From positions 10,834,984-10,898,983 of the forward strand of contig CM067082.1 in NCBI GenBank assembly GCA_034008185.1: DNA of 64,000 nucleotides, given 5' to 3'. The translations under genes and the position numbers were made by a program. Each line of letters begins with the position of its first letter. Within the stretch, counting starts at the first letter, position 1. Below the pieces are notes generated by a model that did no database searches, was not told the DNA's origin, and worked only from the letters and a program-made list of their open reading frames with translations. This stretch comes from Gorsachius magnificus (lineage: Eukaryota; Chordata; Aves; Pelecaniformes; Ardeidae). This document shows, in pieces, positions 11,101-23,100 of the stretch.

Positions 11101-14100
11101 GCTGCCTTGGCAGCAATATCTGACCTCAGAACATTTCAATGAGGTGTGCTGTGCTTACTGGATTTGTTCTTTCTATGGAAAATGTGGCCAGGTAAAGGCA
11201 AAGCCTTCTCATGAAGCTGTAGCAGGGATTTACATCCATGAAGGGGAAAGGGGAAATCCCTGAAATGGTATGCCTCCTTCAGCCTGCCGTTTGGATGCCT
11301 GGCATTAGTGGTTGCTTTTCCTTAGTTGTCAAGACTAACGCCAGAAGTACAGCTCCCTTTCCTGCCCTGTGCACTCCACATTGAGGAAAACAGGTTCTAC
11401 AATTAGTGATTCTCAAGTGAAGGTCCCGTAGCTTGAGTCCTCAGGTACATACTGGTATGTGGGGATGCTACCTCCATCTATGCAAGATTACAGTAGTGCT
11501 TAGAAGGAGGAACCTTTCCTTCTTTCTCTGTCTGTGGTGGGCTTTCAGAATACAGTGCTCTAACCTGCTCTGAGAAGCAAATAAGCCAATTGCTCTGAAC
11601 CAGCTGGCACTAGGGCTTGAAGATTTTCTATACTGTGCCTTTTAAATCTATCCTAATGCATCCTAAATGTATTGTGAAGTGAATATAAAAGAATTTAGGT
11701 TTACTTTTAAAATTTGAGCTCTTTTCTAGATGCAGAAGAATTACAGATGGGAGAGGAACTTAGTTGGGAGAAATCAGGTTTACAGTTTTCTTCTGTTGGA
11801 GAGGACTAGGTGCACCAAAATGAAATACGTACCAAAAGAAATAATCCAGTGCCTACTGGATTTAAAAACATGTATATTTGTAAGTTTGTTATAATCAAAC
11901 AAGCAAAAAACCCAAAGAAACCCCACCACCCCAACAAATTTAAGTATAAACCGTTGTTTTAGGTTTCCTGGAACATTTTAAGGAGGTGAAATACAGTAGT
12001 TGGCTTATTACATCCTAAGTGAAACATACTAACAGGGGTATTGAAGATGTTGACTTGCATAGCCAGCTGTTCAGTGAGAACCACATTAATTTGTATCTGG
12101 AAGATGATTTTAATTTATAAACTTGGAAGGTCATGGTACTACATCTATTCTGCTTGTTGGTGGGTTTCAAAATGAAGAGTTCTTGTGGGCCCTTCTGCTG
12201 TGCCCCTCCACCCCCCGTTGAGTAATGAACTCTCCTTACTAGAGAGGGTAAAGAAAAAATGGCATGAAAAATTAAATAGGGAAGAGATGTGCTCAGTGTG
12301 AGACGATCCAAGTGGCAAGTCTTGATTGCATTATTTAATAACACAATCTGGAATGCTACAGAGCTTCACGTTTTAGTCTGTATTTCACTATAGCATTTCA
12401 TGTTTGTGCATGAACTGCTGCCAGTCAACTGGTGCTTACCTGTCTGCTCTTTTCTCTCATTTTTTTGTCTTCATTTCTTACAGCAGTCTTCAGCAGCTTT
12501 CAAAATTACAAATGTGACCTTTGTGATGATCTGAAACGCTGGCCACTTTTACTCAATGCCTAATCAATGTGGTGCTCTTAGAGTTGTTTTTGGTTTTTTT
12601 TTTTTAAAAGGAGTGACCAGCTTTTTTTCACCCGTGTTAATTCTTGATGGTTCTTAAAACATCAGAGCTAAACTGTTGCAAGGTCTATATATGGGCATAT
12701 TTGCTGATAATGCACACTCTCTATGCATTAAACTATAAAAATTAGAAGTACTATGCAAAAACTACAGCAAAATCCAGACAGGCAATGCATGTGAAACTTA
12801 TTTTCTCCTCACACAAACTTTGTTTTCTGATGTTTTTTTCTAGTGTGTAATACTAGGAAATTGTGATTTTTATTTTTTTTTTCTTTATCATGTAAGTATG
12901 TACCCAACTTCCATCACTGTTAGTGGGAGTTTTACATACGGATCATGGAAAAAGCACTTTTAAAAAGACATTTTCTAGTCCCTTTAAACTGCACAAAATG
13001 ATGAGAATATCTTATCTGTAGATAGCTTTTGTTTGTCCCTATAAAAAAGAATCTACTGTTCATACCCTGAAATACCCTGACTTTTGGCATTGGAAATCCT
13101 AGATTAAAATATCCTGATACTTATTTCATAAAATATTTTGCCCATGTAAACAGAGAAGTGGTTTGGTTTTTTTTTGTAAGAGCTTCAGTAGCAGCTTCAG
13201 TAACTAACTAATTTTTTTCTTTATATCAGTCTAAAAGTAACTAACCTTATAGCTTAGCTTCCATAAGAATTCTAGAAGAAATATTGATCTTGTATCAGGT
13301 AAACCAGGTCTGAGATATTTGTACTAGGTGATTATTTTTAAAGGTTAAAGCCTTTTGCTGATTCTTCTCAAAACATACTTCTCATTGAATGACATTTCTT
13401 TAAACATATATGTGTAGCTTTTTGAAATGATCAAATATACTTTTGGAAGGTCTTCAGCTAATTGTAGAAAAACTGGAGACAGCATATATCCTTAAAGAGG
13501 AGAGAGGGGAGAAAGAGAACAAGTTCACACTAGATCTTCTTGTTCTCAACTCTGATTTTGCAATTAGTGCAATAAAGAATATGTTTTGAGAATTAAATAT
13601 ATAGAGAAGTAAAAGATATGGTTCTTTTCCCAACCAGTAAAAGAGGATACAAGGAAGATGGAAAATAATCTGATGCAGTCTTTCTAGATAAGAGTAGACA
13701 TGAAGACCTCCTGTAATATCAGCAGTGAGTGTGTCTTTTGAGTGCTTACCTAAGTCTCTTCCATTGAGCTGGTACGGCACTCTAAGGTGAAATTGATGTG
13801 ATAGTCATAAAGTTGACTTGTCAGTATTTCTTCTCTTAACCCAATTTTAAATAATTCAGGGAAGATAGATTCTAGGTGGATTTTGGGGATGCTAAATGAA
13901 GCTTAAAGACTACTAAAATGAATACAATTACTCTCTTGGAGTTCCTCATACATTGTAGTAGCTCTTCAGAGAATGAAAATTCTTGATGAGTTGCTGCATG
14001 AAGAAATTGTCCCGTAGGTGATGGTGTGCCTATTGAATTCCATATTGTTGTTAAAAATACATATATATATATATTTTTAATATGTTCTGCTGTTTAGATG

Positions 14101-17100
14101 CCCAACCTACAGAATCTGAAAAGGAAATTTATAATCAGGTGAATGTAGTGTTAAAGGATGCAGAAGGAATACTGGAAGACTTGCAGTCATATAGAGGAGC
14201 TGGCCATGAAATACGAGAGGTGAGCTAGAGCGTTATGATTGCACACAACCTGTGGTTTGTTCATTGTCTGATCCTAACCAAATACTGCTGGATTTTAACT
14301 TTGCTTGCAGGAGCTGTTTTGGCAGAGCATGTTGTCTATTAAAATTGCTCTCTTGAATGTCTGCTCTGGAATGTTCCTCTTTAACAGCAAAACAGATGTG
14401 CTTGTTTCAATAATATTAATGCATATATGTAATAGCAAATAATGCTTCTCAACCTTTCTATGGAATTGCTGTCATTGATTTTTTTTTTTTTTCTTTATAT
14501 TCCCACGTAAGCTCTTCTTGAGTTAGTGGTGAATTTGGAAAGAGCGTGGCATAACTACCATGCAATATTGAATAGTGTTGATAACTTTTTGTATGCTAAT
14601 TGAAGAAATCTGATGTGTAGTGATCCTAACACAAAAGACATCTCATTTTCAGCCCCTTTTAATTGGCTTTTATTTACTGAAGTATATGCTTGGAACAGAA
14701 GCAAAGTTTCTTTACAGCGTGTCACTCCATTTTTCCTTTACCTTTTAAGAACAGATTGAATAAATACTCTTTCAACCCCCTTCCCTTCTTTCTCAGATGC
14801 AGTGACGGGGCTACTTTGCTCCTAAAGTGAGGCGTTACTGTAGCGTACTCTTAAGAAATGCTAGTACATAGGAGGAGTCTCTGCTCACTCTAGATGAATT
14901 TGAGGTACTCAGAGCCATTCCGCTTTAAAGTTCCATGGGTTTTTATCCTGTCTCTGTTGAATGCATAAGGTAGGTTTAAGAGAGGGTAACTGTCACTCAA
15001 AACCCTTAGGAAGGGAGATAGCTTATTTGTTCTTCAAGGAAGGAGCATGTTCAGGGAGAAGCTGTAGGGTCTGGCAGGAATGTGTGTCTCATCAGTGAAG
15101 CCTACAGCTCCCATGGAGAAGGAAGAGACACGCTTCTGAGAGGAGGTAGACATTGCAGGAATGAAACTTCCTAGGGACTAGAGAGGAGTGTGCTGCAACT
15201 CACAGCCCAGGGTTGACTGAAACAGATATTTGGAATCAAGGAGTTGACTATGAAGATGCAGTGGGAGAGTTATGAGCATTTTTATTTCTGTTTTCTTAGT
15301 AATTTTCAGTTGCTAAGTAGTCTAGTTTCTGTCTTAAAAACCTGAAGAGGCTGAATTTAGGGCTTTATCTGTCTGGGAAGCTTACTGTGAAGAGAAGGTC
15401 TATGAATATACACCTCAAAGCTCTGTTATACACCATGTCTTGGTGGTGCTTTCATGTTGATGATTATGCTTCAGTGTTCCTGCTGTAATAGCATGAATTT
15501 CACAGAAAATTTGGGGTTTTTGTTTTTTTTCTTTGCAAATTCAGAAATTGATGATAGATACCAACATTAGGATGAGGCTTTGATCACTAAACTGTTTTTC
15601 TCGGAGGTACCCCAATACAGTTGTTGATTTTAATTAACTAGATCTGGTTCTGTAAACTTCCTTATTTGAGTAGCTTTATTTTTAACAATTTCTTTATACT
15701 CTTTTCAAGTTGCTTTCCTATTCAGGGTACTTATTTTCAACACAAGTATTTAGAGCTTTTTGGAACAGACATGGGCTAGTACAGGCTTGTGTTTCAACTG
15801 GAAACTTCTCAGTAGGTAGAATTTATAACTACTAGCGCCTCAAACAATTGCCCTGCATAATTTTTTATAGTAGTGTGTCAGTTATTCTTAATCTAATCAT
15901 ACATTTTTCCTCTTTTTTTCTAATTTAAGGCAATACAGCATCCCAATGATGAGAAGCTGCAAGAGAAGGCATGGGGTGCAGTTGTTCCACTAGTAGGCAA
16001 ACTAAAGAAATTCTATGAATTTTCGCAAAGACTAGGTAAGCAGAGTGATAGTAACTTGGATTTTTGTCTTCATTAATTAGTACATTTGGCATATACAGCT
16101 GTGACCACATCTAAGTCAACCCCTTCTTAGTAGATAAAAGCTCATATTGCATAGATTCCTCCAATACACTGGATTGGATCTTACTTATACCAGCATACTA
16201 TCTTTGTGCATGTGAGAGCAAGTTTGCTTCAGTGGATACCCGGGAGGAGAGAGGGAGAATGGGAGCATTTCTTGTCATCCTCTTTCTCTACGCTGTCAGT
16301 AACACTGGAAAGCACTAATGAGCTGATTGTTTTGAAAATTAGTAGATTAGTTCATCAGGAATGAATTCTGTTAATGTTTCTGATACCAAGAGTAATTAAA
16401 AGTGACTGTATTATTCCACACAAACACCAGAAGTAATTTGGTCTGTGGAAATGCCTGATCTTGATCCATGCAGGTGCAATACTTAAGGTGGCACTTCATG
16501 CCTCTTACAAAACCAGCTTGACTGGTGTTGTGTCTAAGATAATAAAACCTATTAGACTTGATTTGTTTTTTCACAAACTATCTGTTGTCACCTCACTTTT
16601 AGACAGAGTTACTAGCATAGCTCCTGAAAAATATGAGCTCAAAAAATTGAAGCTTTTTGCAAGCAAATTCTGTTTTGTTAAAGAGGTGAGGTATTTTTCT
16701 TAAGATGATGAGCAGGAAGTTGGATTGTAAGTTTATCTTAAAAACAAATAAAGCAAGACTTTTTCTGATAAATATGTACCTCTTGAATTCTGTGTTATCT
16801 TAAAGGCTGCAGTCTGCTAGCAGATTACTGAAATATGTTTTAAACAAGTTGCAGGAAAAGCTTGAATAAAGCTTTTCAAGAAGTTTTTTCATGGCTGTCG
16901 GTGCTGATTAGACTTAGTCTTTAGAGCCGTTTGTAAGTAAATATGATAACATTGGCAGATAGAAGCAATTCATCGAGGCCCGTTATTATTAACTACCATG
17001 TATTTTGGCAGATGTATATTTTAAGTCTAGCATGCAGTGTCAGTCAATAGAGATAGAAGAAGCAGGTGCAGTTATATATTGCAAAACACTCTTCTCTCAT

Positions 17101-20100
17101 TTAAGAGGCAGGATTGCGAGGCCTGTTGGGAGCCCTGACAAGCACTCCATATTCACCAACGCAACACCTGGAGCGAGAGCAGGCTCTTGCTAAGCAGTTT
17201 GCAGAAATTCTTCACTTTACACTCCGATTTGATGAGCTCAAGGTAAGAACTTCTTGTAATTTTGTAAGCACGGAGGTTAGCAAAAAGAAAACGAGTCTTA
17301 CTTGCTGAAGCAGTCTGGGTTGTTTTATTCTGTTCTAGAATAGAGCATGCAGTAGATACCCAAATATCTACTATGCTCGGCTTGGTCGCATGACATAGAG
17401 TTAGATTAAGCTGGAAAGCAGATGAAATACCATATTAGCTTTAGGCAGTTGTTATATTTCAGTTCATATTAATCGTGTTTCTTCATCTGAATTGCTATCT
17501 CTTGGGATAATGCTGCTGCTGCTTTTAGTATGTGCACACCCATAGTCCAGCTGTTTTCTTGCTAATGTGCAAATAACTAAGCTGAAATTAAATTAATTTG
17601 CTGGTCTGAAATTTGTAGTCAAACCAGAAGAGCCCTTTCTTTCAACCTACTAATTTCAAACTCCTATTTAGGAGACTAAATAGACTCCTTTCTTGTTCTT
17701 GTTAGATCTTGTTCTGAAAAATCTGAGAATTTAACCAGAAAGCTTTGTGTTCTGCATATCACTTCCTGACATGTCACAGGCCTTTTTACTTCAGAAGGGT
17801 GAATGTTTTCTTGTTTGCACTGTTATATTTTATGAAAACTTGTCCTTATATTTTTCTTGAGTTTGTAATAACTCTTCTGCTGCCGTATCTATATAGATGA
17901 CAAATCCTGCTATACAGAACGACTTCAGCTACTATAGAAGAACTCTGAGCCGTATGAGGATTAACAATGTCCCAGTAGGTAACCCTTGGATGAGATGAAA
18001 TGTAATCTTATACTACCACTTATCTTTTTCATGTACGGAATAACTACATTCTTTTTTCCTTTTGTTTTATAGGCAGAGGGAGAAAATGAAGTAAATAACG
18101 AGTTGGCAAACAGAATGTCTTTATTTTATGCTGAAGCAACGCCAATGTTGAAAACCTTAAGTGATGCTACAACAAAGTTTGTGTCAGAGGTAAGAGGACA
18201 AATTCATAGCTTGGATAGTGTACTTAAAGCACTGCAGGGCCAGACATCATTTTGGAACATGAAACTCTTCTAGCAGGCTTAATCTGGCATCTAGAAATCA
18301 AACTTGGTTTTTTGGAGCCTCAGCTAGCCACTTTGTGGATGCATCACAAAAAAGTTACTGGATAGCATTACAGCACTGGTAGCAATGGCTTTCCTCAAGG
18401 AGAGCGGTGGGAGAGGTAAGTATGTTTGTTGCCTGTGTTTTGGTGGTGGTTTAGAGCAGAAATTTCGGAAAATTGAAAAGGAAACAGCGTGATTCTTTGT
18501 GCTTGAAGTAGGGAACAGAGTTTAAACGTAGCTTCCTTTTCGCCCTCCCAAGACACTTCTGTTTCGCTGTGTAAAGTCAAGTATGCTTACATTATTCCAC
18601 AAGAGGGGAGGAACCTGAACTGGAAAAGTATTCCAATGTTTTGATGCATCCCTTATTTATCCTTAATTACTTAAATATTAGTGGTAAAGTCCAGTCACTA
18701 CAAGTATTGTGCTTGTCTTCTGATAACTGTGGTGATTTTTGTCTTACATGCAAAGAATGCACACTATTTCTTAATAAAAAATAATTGTACATACATGAAT
18801 AATGGAAAGATACATTTGTATTTTAATATTTTTTCCTAAGTTCTGTATTACACTTGAAATGCCTTGAGAAAAATGGCCGCTTATTTTACACTACTTTGAG
18901 ATGTTTATCTGCAACAATTTTAAGTCTTCCTGTTTCAGCAGATGCATGTATTTGGCTACAGAAATTTCTGCTTTAAAGAGCAGGTTGGATGATTCCTTTA
19001 AAACTTCCCAAAAGTCAATAGTGTCAATGGTGTATTTCTTCAACTACAAACAAGCAAGCAAAACCCATCTGGTAGACTTTGCTCTGTAAGATGCTAATCT
19101 ATGTTGTAACATTTTTAAAAAACAGTGCGACGCTACCCATCTTACTATAGTTGTGTTGATGTTTTTAATTCCTCCAGGAGGAGGAATGCCAGCAGGCCAC
19201 TGGTTTAATTTAGGTTTTGTAGTGTAATGTTTCACAATAATTGACTTGGAAACTGTTTTATCTTTTTCTGCAAATAAAAATTTACCGATAGAGAATACTA
19301 CAGATTGCTTAAGCACCATGGCTAGTGTGTGCAGGGTCATGCTGGAAACCCCGTGAGTATAAACAGGGCTTGTGTTGCATATGAATCATCTCTGTATTTT
19401 AGATATGATTTGTGATGCATAAGGTGAAAGAAATATAATTGGGGTAGTTGGGAGCTCTGGTGTTTTCTTTTTACCAACTTAGTTGTTTACCTTGACATGG
19501 AGCTGACTTGTCTCGTTTTGCTAGCCATGCAAATCATGCGGTCTACTTTTCTGAGCATATTAATATTTAAAAATAGAATGGCTATGAAAGCTAGACAGCC
19601 TCTTGGCACTCTTTATAAATGGTTTTCTCATGTATAATTCAGGAAAATACACTATTTGAGCATGATTGCCTAGGGCCTCTTGAAAGAGGGGTTATGGGCA
19701 ACACATTGGATGGTACTTCCTGGCAAGCTGGCTTCGCTGGTGGCTGTAACAACATTACAGCGACCCTGTCTGGGGAATTATGAGATGACTTTTAGGCAAG
19801 AAGGCAGTCTATTGTCTACTCTAAATGTGAGAGGTCCTGGGAGTATGAACAAAGAGTCAAACTAAATGTTGGTGTTTTATCTGTTTTTTCTGGGTTCTAA
19901 ATAGTTTCCTATCAGTAAAATTACCCAGGCATGAGGTATGTCTGTCTTAAACTAGTTTCTGTCCAAATACCGCAGTACACTTGTTTTGGAGCACATTAAG
20001 AGCTCCAAACATTTATATTTCTACCCTTCTTAGGAATGGTCTGTCCCATTCAAAAAAGTAGTTAAGCATTGTTGATTAATCTTGCTTTTATTTGCCCCTT

Positions 20101-23100
20101 TTTCCCCCCTCTCCCCCCCCGAGTCAGAAGTTCGGGTTGCATGTATATTAGAGGGTGGTGGGGATAAGGGTAGGAAGCGTTGAAAGCAAAATTAGTATGT
20201 ATTGCTTTAATTATTTTTTTTTCTTAAAAAAAAATATGTGTATTTACATACCTGAAATGGTGTAGCAGCAAGGTGCTATTTTAGGTTTGAGAGAATCTTT
20301 GTTAATCTCCAGATAACGCTTTCTAAGCAGTGACCTGACTTGTAGGCAGGTTATTGAAGGGAAAAAGGAAAGCTCTCAAAAGTTTGTGGGGTTGGTGGGT
20401 TTTAGGGTTTTTGCTTTGTTTGGTTGTGGGTGGTTTGTTGTTTGGTTTTTTTTTTTTCCCCCCCTCTGAGGATTTATAGTAGGATTTTCCTCTTTAACGC
20501 TATTTTGGGCATTGCTAGTATGTACTGTTACCTTGTGTTTGATAGATAATAATATGTGTTTTTAAATTACAGTGAATATAGAAGCAGGTTTACAAATGAG
20601 GAAACAGTATCATTCTGTCTGAGGGTAATGGTGGGTGTCATCATACTCTATGACCACGTGCATCCGGTGGGCGCTTTTGCCAAAACTTCAAAAATTGATG
20701 TAAGTTTATTGTTACTAAATAATCTTTTGAGTAGTTAAGTTGTGTGTAGGCTCCTTTTCTGTCCTCCAGGCTCTAGTAGCATATGTACACTTTGGATTGA
20801 TGCTAAATGAGTAATGGTAGCTGCTAGCAAACCATATACATAAGTAGTGAGAAATACAAACCAGGCCTTCAGACACATAAGTAGTCATTGTGAGGTCATG
20901 AAAAATATGTTTTGATGGAATTCTGGAGGTGTCTTGAAATATCTGTAAACAGTGCTTGTGTTGAAAGGTCCAAATCAGAATGACTGGAAATAACAGCGGC
21001 ATCTAGCTTGCTTCTCCCTACCTGGTAAAAAGCTAGGTTATAAAAAGCATCATCCACCAGTCTTCAAGTCTTTTAACTTTCTGCTGTTGTTTGATAGTAA
21101 GCCTATGGAATGCATGCTGTCACTGTATGCTGCTTTGTGGTTGTTTCAAACGGACTGTTACCTCATTGTATTAGCTACAGAGTTTGTCATTATTTCACTG
21201 GCTGAATGTACGCTTTCTGAATGGATTTATGATAAAGGTTCTTGTTTACAGTTCCTTTTTTTAAGGTCGATAAAGCAGAGCTTGACATCACAGTTGCATT
21301 GTCTAAAGATTTGGAGATTTTTAAGTAGCTCAGCCATTCTGTCATAGGAAAATGTAATACTGAAAGCTTAATTCCTTTCTAATGTCAGGAAAATGTCTTT
21401 ACACTGCTGCAATTTCTAAATACTTTTTCTCTCTGACAAACTGAATATAAAACACTTCTGTAAACTTAGAAGCTATTAACATGAAAAAATAGTATATATT
21501 TTTTTTTAACTCCTAGATGAAAGGATGCATCAAAGTTCTTAAAGACCAGCCTCCTAACAGTGTAGAAGGCCTTCTAAATGCTCTCAGGTACGCTTATCCT
21601 TTTATTTCAAATATTTTAATGTGAATTTCATAAATTGTCCAGGGCGATTCCTTCAGCCCTGAAGTATTCAGTCAGTGTTACCAGTAAAAGGTGAATGTGG
21701 TTATTGCAGGCTTCTTCCCAACGTGTTTTGAGATAGGGATGAGTGAAGAGTGAAGCTGCTGTGTTTCAAAAGCTAGGTTGTAAAGTTGCAGTTGTTCATT
21801 CTAAGATAACTTTTTGCATACTATAGCTGTATGCAGGCTAAGAGTGAGTCTGCAGAGGTGAGCACGACAGAGTAGACGTGGTACCTGCAGTTAAAACCAA
21901 TGAAAAAGTATAACACATACTGGAAGCTAACTAGAAGTTAACTGTGATCACATCTACTGACGGAACTACCGAATGAGCAAATGAGCAGCTGCAGCACGCA
22001 CACTGTGACTTGTGCCAGCTTATTTACGAAACGGCTGAATTAGTTTGCGTTGCCCCATATCCTCAGCTGTGTGTGGTTTGACTGTGGCTTAATGATTTTA
22101 TTTGTTATTAGTAGAATATAAGAGCAGTTTCATGTGATCGTTGTTTCACAGGTAGCTTCAGCTACGTAAGGCAGGTAGGTTTTTTGGTATGTAACTAGAA
22201 ATTGTTCCTCTTTCACGAAGTATTTATAGCAAGGTACTTACGGCAAGATTCTCAATGTTTCTGCTGTATAATACATGAGACCACGTTAATTAGAGAAGTA
22301 AAGAAAAATTAACAATTCTATATAGGAACCTAAAAACTGCTAATTTGGGTCATAAAGCTGTACCTGACATTGCTAACACGTTCTTCATGGGGGTGTCAAG
22401 CACCAAAGTGGCAAGTAGTGTGAAAATGTGATAGGCAGATGAAGTAACTGGGTTTTGTTATTCATGCACTCACTTTGAAATGTGGACGCTTTCGTTTGTC
22501 TTGCCTGAAACTGTGCAGTTGTACTTTGTTTTTCTTATCTGTAGTGAAACTGCTTTAATTTCATTTGCCCTCTTTTTTTGTGTTAAGGTGTGGTAAGAAG
22601 TGAAATAATGTGGTATTATAAGTAGCTTCACTTGCAAAGTTTTTTCATACTATTAGCTAAAGAAAAAAAAAATCTGAGCTTAATTTGAGACTTCATGCGA
22701 GTATTTCCATGCCTAAATCATTTTGTTGTTCATCTCTGAACCTCCTGGACACGATCAGTCTTTTAGATGGTGACTGGTAAAAACACAAGCTTCCAGAGGG
22801 GAAAATGCTAGTATTAGCATTTATTTTCTGACTACTTTACTGTGATTGCAGCTGCAAACAAACAGCAGCCTTTACTGGTGCCCCATTTTTCCCCATCATG
22901 GTTGACACTATTAAAGTACATGGAAAGTGTAGTTCAGGTTCTCACTGCGTTGTGTGTTGCTTTGTGGTTAGTAGTGTAAGTTCAGACCATGCTGTCGTGC
23001 TGACCTCTCACCGCACCAACCTATTTCATGCATGCATGCTTTAATGGTCCTGGTTTCATACCTTTGATTATTCATTTGGGTAGGATATTTAAATCACATT

